From assembly GCA_016124935.1 (NCBI GenBank), contig WGMS01000035.1:1-47368 (forward strand): DNA of 47,368 bases. Direction: 5' to 3'. The notes below the pieces were generated by a model, which was not told the DNA's origin, did not search any database, and saw nothing but the letters and a program-made list of their open reading frames with translations. Both the position numbers and the translations under genes were made by a program. Every line of letters starts with the position of its first letter. Within the stretch, counting starts at the first letter, position 1. This stretch comes from a bacterium (GTDB taxonomy: Bacteria; Cyanobacteriota; Vampirovibrionia; Obscuribacterales; Obscuribacteraceae). This document shows, one piece after another, positions 15,821 through 24,044 of this stretch.

Positions 15821-17158
15821 ATGAGCAAGCACCCACAAGTCAGCGAGCCTGACCATATTTCTATGCGCACATCTTTCGACAGAAACCTGATATGGGAACG
15901 AGGAGATTCTGTCAGATACCTGGTAGCCGAGTTGACCGCACCAAAATTGAAACTCGAGACGAAATCGAGACACTGCTTGAATCTGGCTATGGTCATCGAT
16001 GCCTCTGCCTCCATGTCGGGACCACCACTGGAGGCGGCCAAAGAAGCAGCAATCGGTCTGGTCAGGTGCTTGTCGGACGACGACTATCTGTCGATCATCT
16101 CATTTTCTTCGAATGTCATATTAGAGATAGAGAGCGTTCGACTGAGCAGGGAAAATCGAAAAAGAGCAATCGCGGCCATTCAATCGCTCGAAACGCGATC
16201 GAATACAAACCTGAGCGCCGGCTGGCTAAGAGGGGTAGAAGCAATAACCGAGACTGCGAGAGCTCTCGATAAATCGCACAACCACGTGATTATCCTGTCC
16301 GACGGTTACGCGAACGAAGGAATGTGTTCGGCAAGCGAGCTGGCGCACCACGCACAACAACTTCTAAAACAAGGCGTCATCACCTCGTGCGTCGGGATAG
16401 GAAATGGCTATTCACCCGACCAGCTTCAGGCCCTGGCCGATCATGGAGGCGGTCAGTTGCATGACGCGGAATATCCCGGAGAGATAACCGAGGTGGTCCT
16501 GGGCGAACTCAACGAGATACGGAACTGCGTGGTCAGCAATATCGAGATCACTCTCGAATTTCCTCGTGAAGCCAGGATCGAGTGCATAAGCAACTATCCG
16601 ATGAGCCTAACTGCCGGTCAGTGCACGGCCAGCCTCGGCATGCTTATCTCGGAAGGAACTCGCGATGTCGTTTTCAAGATCACGTCACCACCGGGAGTAC
16701 CGGAAGAGGAACTGGAATTCGAGACATCATGCTCCTGGATAAAGACCGGTGAATCAAAACGCACCCATTGCCCGAACCTAAAAAACCGCCTGACGTTTGC
16801 AAGCTCTGAAGAGAACCTTAGACAAGCTCGCGACATCGAATTGAGCATGCGAGTGGCGAGAGTTTGGCAAGCCGCTATCGTTCGCCATGCCGTGACCCTG
16901 AATCGTCTGGGAGATTTGCGCAAGCTGGAAAAATATTTAGCCGATGAGCAATATTACTTCTCTCGATACTGCAACGACTTGCCTGCGGCGCAACTGATCG
17001 ACGAGCTTGCCCAGCTGAAAGCGGAAGCGAACCGAATGTGGGACGAGAGAGCGCGCAAAGATATGCACTATTCGCACTATTCCGTTCAACACGGTAAGGC
17101 AGACTATATAAAGAGGAGAGACGGTGAGGACTGGTTGAGACGATTCAAGCAACAATAG
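15821..17158 (+). CDS. VWA-domain protein
   Basis: The 445-residue protein carries a von Willebrand factor A domain with a complete metal-binding MIDAS: D60, S62 and S64 in VIDASASMSG, T129 in SNTNLSAGW and D161 in LSDGYANEG. Such domains bind protein ligands through a divalent metal. After it comes a beta-rich region (about 230-330) and a C-terminal helical part (about 345-445) rich in charged residues, like many stand-alone bacterial VWA proteins. There is no signal peptide, so it should be cytoplasmic. The ATG at 15821 has a perfect AGGAG 6 nt upstream; an in-frame ATG at 15755 lies in the upstream pseudogene and is rejected. Its ligand is unknown. Confidence 0.88.
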   Translation: MSKHPQVSEPDHISMRTSFDRNLIWERGDSVRYLVAELTAPKLKLETKSRHCLNLAMVIDASASMSGPPLEAAKEAAIGLVRCLSDDDYLSIISFSSNVILEIESVRLSRENRKRAIAAIQSLETRSNTNLSAGWLRGVEAITETARALDKSHNHVIILSDGYANEGMCSASELAHHAQQLLKQGVITSCVGIGNGYSPDQLQALADHGGGQLHDAEYPGEITEVVLGELNEIRNCVVSNIEITLEFPREARIECISNYPMSLTAGQCTASLGMLISEGTRDVVFKITSPPGVPEEELEFETSCSWIKTGESKRTHCPNLKNRLTFASSEENLRQARDIELSMRVARVWQAAIVRHAVTLNRLGDLRKLEKYLADEQYYFSRYCNDLPAAQLIDELAQLKAEANRMWDERARKDMHYSHYSVQHGKADYIKRRDGEDWLRRFKQQ

Positions 17159-17170
17159 CAGTTAGGAGCT

Positions 17171-17188
17171 ACGGGAATATCCCGTTTT
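17171..17188 (+). terminator. Terminator after the VWA gene
   Basis: A 6-bp stem, ACGGGA and TCCCGT, with a 3-nt loop is followed by a short T-run (17185-17188). It is 12 bp past the VWA stop codon. Short but well placed. Confidence 0.5.
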
Positions 17189-17362
17189 CTCTGGATACTA
17201 GCTGATAAGCTGGTACCATGAAGTGGCCCCACTTAATCAGTCCAAATTCTTTAGAAGTTAAGGTGGATCTGCTTTCTTACCTTTAGGGTTATTGCCATCA
17301 GGATTTCGAGAAACCAAAGTAAGAACAGAGCATGACCCGGCTCCGAAGGTATATGAAGGAAG

Positions 17363-18088
17363 CTACTGAGGCGTCGACGGCGGCTTCTTATCCGTCTGCT
17401 TCTTGAGAGCAGGGTCGTCGAAATTGAGAATCAAAAACTTTTTACCCCGGGGCTCTTTCTTGAATGAATCCAATTGAGCTTTTTTAAAAGCGGCAATAAG
17501 CTTATTGTCCACAGCTACACTGCCGGTGGTGGTCAGCACCACCGCATCGCTCACCTTGCCGGTGCTATCCACGGTTACTCTTATGGAACCACGCACCAGA
17601 TCCGTAGCGGGTGAATCTACCTGTTTACAGGCGATGCCATAGAGCTTCTTCACATTCTTCTTGCCGTATTCGCTTGTATCGCCGACGTCTTTAGGCATCG
17701 GACAAATCATACCGCCCAGCCTAGGCGGAGTCTGGGCCTGCAAAGGCAGCCAGGGAACAGAACAGAGAATACCTGCGATAAAAGCGGCTACCCTGCGATA
17801 CCGATTGCGCAGCGCTTTCAAAGCCGCCGGACAATCATCGGTCATCACTTTGCCATCAGGACGCTGATAGAAATTGACACAGAGCCTGCCAACGCTGCTT
17901 TCAATCAATTCTTCGGCTTCGGTCGCCGACATACCGGAAAGATCATAGACATGCAGGCTGCACTGGCGACAAAATCTTTTGCGCTCCTCTTCGGTCGCTT
18001 CCATAGTGTCCCATGGCACAGGACAGGGGGAGGCGATCTTGATATTATCGAGTATCGAATTGGACCTGTCTTTGTTTAATTCGACCAT
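17363..18088 (-). CDS. Membrane-anchored protein with Cys-rich N-domain and TonB-like C-domain
   Basis: The 241-residue protein has three parts. Residues about 18-85 form a Cys-rich domain (SPCPVPWDTM, RFCRQCSLHVYDLSGMS, LCVNF). It resembles the small domain with C-x3-W and C-x2-C found at N-termini of Bacteroidetes and other envelope proteins. One transmembrane helix follows at about 100-117 (VAAFIAGILCSVPWLPL). The C-terminal domain (about 160-225) has the TonB/AgmX pattern SIRVTVDSTGKVSDAVVLTT then VDNKLIAAFKKAQ. Topology should be a cytoplasmic Cys-rich domain and a periplasmic TonB-C domain. It may sense or transmit something across the inner membrane; that is inference. Divergent from the TonB-C/TPR gene at 18372, with a 283-bp spacer. 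Confidence 0.75.
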   Translation of the reverse strand: MVELNKDRSNSILDNIKIASPCPVPWDTMEATEEERKRFCRQCSLHVYDLSGMSATEAEELIESSVGRLCVNFYQRPDGKVMTDDCPAALKALRNRYRRVAAFIAGILCSVPWLPLQAQTPPRLGGMICPMPKDVGDTSEYGKKNVKKLYGIACKQVDSPATDLVRGSIRVTVDSTGKVSDAVVLTTTGSVAVDNKLIAAFKKAQLDSFKKEPRGKKFLILNFDDPALKKQTDKKPPSTPQ

Positions 18089-18371
18089 AGCTAAACACTC
18101 CCGAATGTGAGAAGCTTAAAAAAGCTGCTAAACGAACTATACATCGAATTGCAAGGATACTATGCACTTTCGCAGCGGCTGCAAAGGTACCACGGTCACC
18201 CTGGGAGAGGCCGCAAGCAAACTGCACGAAAGCGGAAACTTCCTGGGTTTTACCCTGGGTGCAAAATAGAGCTAGCTCTTAGATTCGAGCCCCTGATTCA
18301 AGATTAACTCGACAGGGCAGAACTTACCTGAGGAAACACTGGAATAATTCTATCTGGACAGGAGCGATTTA

Positions 18372-19964
18372 ATGCATTCAGAAAAAGGACTTGCTGTCCT
18401 GACTTTTGTCATTGGCGGAGTTATTGGCGGGGGGCTTCCTGCTTATGCGGTGCCGACCACAGCTCAACCACCGGTGCCCCAGCGGGTCAAAGCCGGCGAT
18501 AATAGCTCGCCTTCCGATAAAGTACTCAAGAACAACTATCTCGACACCGGTCCCTATATGGTCCGCCTCTCGAAGGCGGTGAGCAGCAAATGGAATCGTC
18601 CCAAAACCGTCAAAGAGACACGGGTAAAGTTTCAGGTCCTCAAAAACGGCAAGATTTCGGGTCTGATGATCGATCTCTCTTCCGGCGATCCAGAAAATGA
18701 CAAAGCGGCCATCGACGCTGTCGCCAAGGCGGCGCCGTTCGAGCCCCTGCCCGACGGCATCAATCTGATGCCGATCACCTATTCTTTCGGAGCCGTTAAT
18801 CGCTCCGGTATGAATCAGATTCCTATATCGGAACGACGAATCTCTCTCAGCCTGTCCAATGAAGCGGCAAGAATGGCTAACCATCAAGAGTTTGAAAAGG
18901 CGCTCGACAATCTCGATTTCGCTTTTGAAAGAGATCCGAAAAACGCCCAGATTTCGCATGTGCTTCGACAGATAGCAGCCTATATCGATGATGATACACC
19001 GGATAAAGTGCATCTTCTGCATCGTATTCTCGCCATCGAGCCCCTGCAATACGGAGCCATCGAAAAGCTAGATGTCTTGCACAAAGCAGCAGGCATCGAT
19101 CCGAATTCCCCCAGCCAACGCATGGCTCTTGGAGACAAACAACTGGCCAAATTCGATGCCGAAGGGGCGCTTGCCGAATATTCCGCCGCCAATAATATCA
19201 AAGAAGGAACCTGTCCCACCGAAAAGATGGCTGAAGCCTACAGAATTATGGCAGGCAAGCGCATGGCAAGAAAGTGGGAAAAGTATTTGAAAGTCTGCAA
19301 GAACGTAGAAGCTTACTGCGGCATGGGGCGCTCTTATCAGCTGGCCGGGGACTATGATAAAGCGGAAGAGTACTACAAATTAGCCCTGGAGAGGGATCTT
19401 GGATCTACCATGGCAAAAAATCTTCTGGCCAAACTGGAAGAAGAGAAGAAAACCGGAAAGAAGGAAAAAATCGATGTGGTGATAGCAGATCACCACACCG
19501 GAGACGCGGGCAAACACGACCTGGTCCCCAGAGCGCAGATCCTTATGAGCAAAGCTTCCGAGCAATTTGACAAAGGGGACTTGAACAAAGCGATAGAGTA
19601 TCTAAAAGACGCAATCAAAGCCGACCCCCAGTTTCAGAACGCCAGACAGAATTTATCTATCGCCTACAACAACCAGGGCAATAAGCTGCCTATGGCAGAT
19701 CGCTCAAAGAACTATCGCAAAGCTTTATACATATGGTCTTCGAACGATACAGCAAGAAAAAATCTGGACAGTCATGTAGAAAGTGACGGAGCCAATCCGA
19801 CCTCGTATGTAGACAGGATGCGTCTGGCTTCAGAGTTCGCCGAAAAAGGAGACTATGTCAGCGCCACAGTAGAGGCAAGAGAGGCTCTGCGCCTGAAAGC
19901 ATCCAAAGACGCCCGGGAAAAGGTAGCTGAATACGAGAAGAAAGCGCCGGGCTTGCCGGACTGA
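18372..19964 (+). CDS. Exported TonB-C-domain/TPR protein
   Basis: The 530-residue protein starts with a signal peptide (MHSEKGLAVLTFVIGGVIGG, cleavage likely after PAYA at about 27). A TonB-family C-terminal-like domain lies at about 58-145, with VKFQVLKNGKISGLMIDLSS and AAIDAVAKAAPFEPLPDG. The rest is mostly tetratricopeptide repeats (for example EFEKALDNLDFAFERDP, YDKAEEYYKLALERD, LNKAIEYLKDAIKADP) interrupted by a Lys-rich linker around 355-375. AGGAG stands 7 nt before the ATG. TonB-C next to TPR repeats usually means a periplasmic scaffold. It shares the TonB-C theme with the divergent neighbour, so the pair may work in the same envelope process. Confidence 0.85.
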   Translation: MHSEKGLAVLTFVIGGVIGGGLPAYAVPTTAQPPVPQRVKAGDNSSPSDKVLKNNYLDTGPYMVRLSKAVSSKWNRPKTVKETRVKFQVLKNGKISGLMIDLSSGDPENDKAAIDAVAKAAPFEPLPDGINLMPITYSFGAVNRSGMNQIPISERRISLSLSNEAARMANHQEFEKALDNLDFAFERDPKNAQISHVLRQIAAYIDDDTPDKVHLLHRILAIEPLQYGAIEKLDVLHKAAGIDPNSPSQRMALGDKQLAKFDAEGALAEYSAANNIKEGTCPTEKMAEAYRIMAGKRMARKWEKYLKVCKNVEAYCGMGRSYQLAGDYDKAEEYYKLALERDLGSTMAKNLLAKLEEEKKTGKKEKIDVVIADHHTGDAGKHDLVPRAQILMSKASEQFDKGDLNKAIEYLKDAIKADPQFQNARQNLSIAYNNQGNKLPMADRSKNYRKALYIWSSNDTARKNLDSHVESDGANPTSYVDRMRLASEFAEKGDYVSATVEAREALRLKASKDAREKVAEYEKKAPGLPD

Positions 19965-20045
19965 TAGATTAACTACAATGGACTTAACCTATTGTCTTCT
20001 CCAATCTGCTACCCTTCTCAAATCCTTGCAGACAGGTGATATTCG

Positions 20046-22193
20046 ATGGATAGAAGAAACTTTCTCCGAGGCGCGTTCGCCCTGGCAGCCCTTGGTAGCA
20101 ACCCGATTTTTTCTCTTTCTAAGGCGCTTGCCGCCACAGCCAACACGGCACCCTTTCTAGATCCCTGGGTAGGTGCTCATAATGGCTTCCCTCGCTTCGA
20201 TCTGGTCAAGGTCGCAGATCTGAAAAGCGCTCTTCTCATGGGTATGGATTTGAAAAAAGGCGAGATAGAAAAAATCGCCGGTCAAAAAGATGATCCGGAT
20301 TTCGAGAATACCATCTGTGCCCTGGAAGATTCGGGACGCTCTCTAGATCGCTGCACCCGCTTTTTCGACATCTACACGTCAACAATGAACGACAAAGACA
20401 TGCAGGCTCTGGAGAGCGAGATCACTCCGGTGTTGCAGAAGTTCAATGACGAGATTATTCAGAATGAACCGCTCTTTGCAAGAATCAAAACCGTATACGA
20501 AGCCAGAGACAATGCCGATCTCAAGCTGAACCCGGAACAGAAACGGCTTGTGGAAGTGGTCTACAAAAGTTTTGCTCGAAGAGGCGCCGGTTTAGATAAG
20601 AAGAAAAAAGCGAGACTAAAAGAGATAAACGGCAAACTCGCCACTCTTTATACAGATTTTCGCCACAACCTGCTGGCTGACGAAGAGAGCCTCTGCCTGG
20701 TGCTGGATAAAGAGACGGATCTAGATGGACTCTCTGCCGATTTAAGAGCAGCTGCGGCCGCCCAGGCCAAAAGCCGAGGCAAAGAAGGCAAATGGGTCAT
20801 CGCCAACACCCGGTCTTCAATGGAGCCTTTCCTGACATTTTCTACAAAACGCGACCTGCGCGAAAAAGGCTGGAGAATCTGGACTAGACGAGGCGACAAC
20901 GGAGACTCTCACGACAACAAGAAAATCATCACCCAGATTTTGAAATTGCGGGCAGAAAGGGCAAAGCTGCTCGGTTTCCCCACCCATGCCCACTGGGTGC
21001 TGGACAACAACATGGCACGCACGCCTGATGCGGCCATGGAATTGATGCTGAAAGTATGGAAGGCATCCACCGCCAGAGTAGCCGAAGAGGTGGCGGACAT
21101 GCAGGCCATTGCCGACAAAGAGGGTAATGGCGTCAAGATAGAACCCTGGGATTATCGCTACTATGCCGAGAAAGTCAGACAGGACAAGTACGATCTTGAT
21201 CAGAACCAGGTCAAAGAATATCTGCAACTGGACAAGATTCTAGAGGGCATGTTCTGGGCCGCAGGACAGGTCTTTGGCCTAGAGATGAAAAAAATATCGG
21301 GACTACCGACGGTGCACCCCGATGTCACCGTATATGAGGTGCACAGAAAAGGCAAACAGATTGGTCTCTGGTATTTCGACCCCTACGCCAGAGACGGCAA
21401 GCAGTCCGGCGCCTGGATGAACGAATACCGGACTCAAGAAAGATTTAAAGAACCGGTGACACCGATTGTCTCTAACAACTCCAACTTCGTCAAAGGAGAA
21501 AAAGGCGAGCCGGTGCTTATCTCCTGGGACGATGCCACCACCATGTTCCATGAGTTCGGTCATGCAATACATGGACTTCTCTCCAATGTCGAATATCCGA
21601 CCCTGGCAGGCACCAATGTCAAAAGAGACTTTGTCGAATTTCCCAGCCAGGTAAACGAAAGATGGTTGATAACCGATGAAGTGCTGAGCAAATATGCCCT
21701 CCATTATAAAACGCAAAAACCGCTACCTAAAGAGTTGGTCGAAAAGATAAGAAAGGCGAAGACTTTCAACCAGGGCTTCATCACCACAGAGTATCTGGCT
21801 TCAGCCCTCTATGACATGAAGATCCACCTTGCCGCCACCGAATCCGGTGATATCAGTCCGGATCAATTCGAAAAGGCGGCGATGGCAGAGATAGGCTGTC
21901 CCAAAGAGATTGTGATGCGCCACCGTCCGACTCAATTTGGACATATATTCGCCGACGACGGCTACTCGGCGGGTTATTATGTCTATATCTGGGCCGATAC
22001 CATGTCGGCGGACGCGTCAGAAGCCTTTAAAGAAGCCGGTGGCTTCTACGATAGAAAAACCTGCGACCGTTTCTCCGAAACCATATTCAGTGTGGGCAAT
22101 TCGGTGGCACCGGATGTGGCATTCAAGAATTTCCGGGGCAGGGCCGTGGACACTAACGCCCTCATGCGTGACCGCGGTTTTCCGGTCGGGTAA
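20046..22193 (+). CDS. M3-family zinc oligopeptidase with Tat signal
   Basis: The 715-residue metallopeptidase belongs to the M3A group (oligopeptidase A/peptidyl-dipeptidase Dcp). The zinc site is H502-E-F-G-H506 in TMFHEFGHAIHG, followed by the downstream glutamate region DFVEFPSQVNERW and the C-terminal substrate loop GYSAGYYVYIWADTM. It cleaves short peptides. The N-terminus MDRRNFLRGAFALAALGS carries a twin-arginine motif (RRNFL) and a hydrophobic segment ending near ALA-ATA, so the enzyme is probably exported folded to the periplasm, unlike the cytoplasmic E. coli forms. It lies 81 bp after the TPR gene and is convergent, with an 8-bp gap, with the lipoprotein gene. Confidence 0.93.
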   Translation: MDRRNFLRGAFALAALGSNPIFSLSKALAATANTAPFLDPWVGAHNGFPRFDLVKVADLKSALLMGMDLKKGEIEKIAGQKDDPDFENTICALEDSGRSLDRCTRFFDIYTSTMNDKDMQALESEITPVLQKFNDEIIQNEPLFARIKTVYEARDNADLKLNPEQKRLVEVVYKSFARRGAGLDKKKKARLKEINGKLATLYTDFRHNLLADEESLCLVLDKETDLDGLSADLRAAAAAQAKSRGKEGKWVIANTRSSMEPFLTFSTKRDLREKGWRIWTRRGDNGDSHDNKKIITQILKLRAERAKLLGFPTHAHWVLDNNMARTPDAAMELMLKVWKASTARVAEEVADMQAIADKEGNGVKIEPWDYRYYAEKVRQDKYDLDQNQVKEYLQLDKILEGMFWAAGQVFGLEMKKISGLPTVHPDVTVYEVHRKGKQIGLWYFDPYARDGKQSGAWMNEYRTQERFKEPVTPIVSNNSNFVKGEKGEPVLISWDDATTMFHEFGHAIHGLLSNVEYPTLAGTNVKRDFVEFPSQVNERWLITDEVLSKYALHYKTQKPLPKELVEKIRKAKTFNQGFITTEYLASALYDMKIHLAATESGDISPDQFEKAAMAEIGCPKEIVMRHRPTQFGHIFADDGYSAGYYVYIWADTMSADASEAFKEAGGFYDRKTCDRFSETIFSVGNSVAPDVAFKNFRGRAVDTNALMRDRGFPVG

Positions 22194-22201
22194 GATGCGG
22201 C

Positions 22202-23323
22202 TCAGTAGACAGGTTTCTCCGCCGGGACTTCTTTGAGCTGAGCGGCTCGCTCTCGGTCTTTTGCGGCCAGCTCCGGTTTGCCCGCCGCCTCATAGGCTTT
22301 GCTGCGCGCTTCGTAGGTCATTCGCGCATAGTGCGGCGCCACTTCTATGGACCGGGTCAGGTCGGCAATCGCTTTATCGTATTGTTTAAGCGCCATGTAC
22401 TGCTCTCCGCGTAATCGCAACAGTTCATCGTCGTTGTTCTGTTCCAAAAGAGCCTTGTTCAGGACCTCCAGCGCTTCTTGATGCCTGTCCAGTTTACTTA
22501 ATAACGCGGCTCTCAATTTTTTTGCCACGGATTTGGTGTCGGCCTTGGTCTCTTCATGTTCGAATTTGGAGACGTTCTCATAGTCTTGCAAAGCCTCTTC
22601 ATAACGACCAAGACTCTCATAGAGCTGCGCTCGCATGATGTAGCCCCGGGTAAAGGACGGTGTCATCTCGAGCGCCTTGTTATAGTCGGATAGAGCCTTC
22701 TCTTTGTCGCCCCGGCCCAGATAGACCGTGGCCCTGGCTCGATATAGCTTTTTGGTATCGCCACATACGCTGATGCCCATGGTAAGTACTTCGATGGCTT
22801 TATCAGGCTGCTTGCGAGAATCATAGATTCCGGCAAGGCTCTCATAGACTCCGGGGTCTTTTGTCCCCATCTCTATCGCCTTCTCGAAATCTTCAATCGC
22901 TCCGTCGGTCCTTTGAGTGAACGAACTATTCCTGGCTTTGCCACGATAGAAATAAAACTCTGTCACGTCCGGATTGAGATCAATTGCTCTGGTCATAAGG
23001 GTTTCGCAAGACTCGTAATCATCGCGATTCATGGCGGTTTCTGCCGCCTTTCGGTACTCTTTCCAGTCCTGGCTCGGCTTAGAGAAGCGCATGTATTTCT
23101 TCTCTGCCTCTTGAAGGCTCAATACCGGAATATCTGTCAGAATCGAATCAGGGATGCGCTCTAAGTCCGGGGTATTCTTTACATCCTTTTTGCTCTCCGT
23201 CGACTGGCTCGACTTTCCGGATCCGATAGCGCGCTCGCCGGTCTCTTCTCCACCATTGCAGGAAGCAAGAAAGACCGCAGAAAAGATGAAACATAGCTTG
23301 TAGAGCTTCAAGCTCTCTTTCAT
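22202..23323 (-). CDS. TPR lipoprotein
   Basis: The 373-residue protein has a type II signal peptide ending in the lipobox L-A-S-C22 (AVFLASCNGGEE), then a Ser/Gly/Lys-rich linker. From about residue 85 to the end it consists of TPR units such as NRDDYESCETLMTRAIDLNP, DGAIEDFEKAIEMG, DKALSDYNKALEMTP-like and YDKAIADLTRSIEVAPHYAR. It should be lipid-anchored in the envelope and act as a protein-protein scaffold. Residue 24 (Gly) and 25 (Gly) after the Cys give no inner-membrane retention signal. The gene is divergent from the sulfur-carrier operon, with 122 bp between them. Confidence 0.88.
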   Translation of the reverse strand: MKESLKLYKLCFIFSAVFLASCNGGEETGERAIGSGKSSQSTESKKDVKNTPDLERIPDSILTDIPVLSLQEAEKKYMRFSKPSQDWKEYRKAAETAMNRDDYESCETLMTRAIDLNPDVTEFYFYRGKARNSSFTQRTDGAIEDFEKAIEMGTKDPGVYESLAGIYDSRKQPDKAIEVLTMGISVCGDTKKLYRARATVYLGRGDKEKALSDYNKALEMTPSFTRGYIMRAQLYESLGRYEEALQDYENVSKFEHEETKADTKSVAKKLRAALLSKLDRHQEALEVLNKALLEQNNDDELLRLRGEQYMALKQYDKAIADLTRSIEVAPHYARMTYEARSKAYEAAGKPELAAKDRERAAQLKEVPAEKPVY

Positions 23324-23445
23324 TGATGATACTCACCGGAATAACCTACTCCTCAATATCTTAATACAGAAAATGTTCTCTTTGCATGATAGGATCTGAA
23401 ATCCGATTCAGGGGTCCGAATCACCGAAAGTAAGAGATAATCGTG

Positions 23446-23685
23446 ATGAACTACCGCTATGACCAGGAGTGGGACGCTGGAGAGATGGGTTGCGGCGAGC
23501 TGGTGATGAAATTGAAGATCAAGCTTTCTGAAATGAAAGGTGGAGAATGCCTGAAAGTCACGGCTCTTGACGAGGGGGCTCCAGAAGATATGCCGGCCTG
23601 GTGTAAACTAACGGGTCATACTCTGGTATCTGCCCAGCATCCGCACTATTTGATTCGCAAAAAGGAGACCGTCGATGTCGAATAA
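23446..23685 (+). CDS. TusA-like sulfur carrier protein
   Basis: This 79-residue protein has the TusA/SirA fold pattern: WDAGEMGCGELVMKLK, GGECLKVTA and a C-terminal PAWCKLTGHTLV. TusA proteins carry a persulfide on the Cys of a CPxP motif and hand sulfur to acceptors. Here the Cys is kept (C16) but the following Pro is Gly (CGEL). A second Cys (C53) lies in the conserved WC position. GTG at 23443 immediately precedes the ATG at 23446; the ATG is preferred. The gene overlaps the DsrE-like gene by 11 bp and heads a four-gene cluster. The paired TusA/DsrE arrangement is known from sulfur-trafficking operons. Confidence 0.82.
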   Translation: MNYRYDQEWDAGEMGCGELVMKLKIKLSEMKGGECLKVTALDEGAPEDMPAWCKLTGHTLVSAQHPHYLIRKKETVDVE

Positions 23686-24043
23686 ATTCTGTGTCAGCCT
23701 CACCTCAGCTAAGAACGATACGGACAAAGCCACCGTCGCCTTTGTTGTCGCCAATGCTGCCGTCGCGTCGGAAAAAGACACCCTGGTCTTTCTCTCCACA
23801 GAAGGGGTGCGGCTGGCAGAAAAAGGTTATGCCGACGACATCCACGAAGAAGGATTCTCCCCCTTAAAAGAATTGATGGACAATTTCATCGCCGCCGGTG
23901 GCAAACTCTACGCCTGCTCTCCCTGCCTTAAAAAGCGCAACCTCGGTGAGGATAAACTGGTCGAGGGCGTAACGATAGTAGGGGGAGCCAAACTGGTCGA
24001 GTTTCTCACCACCGATGGTGGCTCATCCTGCGTAACCTATTGA
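23675..24043 (+). CDS. DsrE-like sulfur-relay protein
   Basis: The 122-residue product fits the DsrE/DsrF-like family: a Rossmann-like start (CVSLTSAKNDTDKATVAFVV), DTLVFLSTEGVRLA, a helix (SPLKELMDNFIAAGG) and the Cys motif C81-S-P-C84 in LYACSPCLKKR. In relatives, a Cys at this position carries sulfur and exchanges it with TusA. The gene overlaps the upstream TusA-like gene by 11 bp and ends 1 bp before the next start, so translation is probably coupled. It is a single-domain protein that is likely to form oligomers in the cytoplasm. Physiological donor and acceptor are unknown. Confidence 0.88.
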   Translation: MSNKFCVSLTSAKNDTDKATVAFVVANAAVASEKDTLVFLSTEGVRLAEKGYADDIHEEGFSPLKELMDNFIAAGGKLYACSPCLKKRNLGEDKLVEGVTIVGGAKLVEFLTTDGGSSCVTY

Positions 24044-24044
24044 T

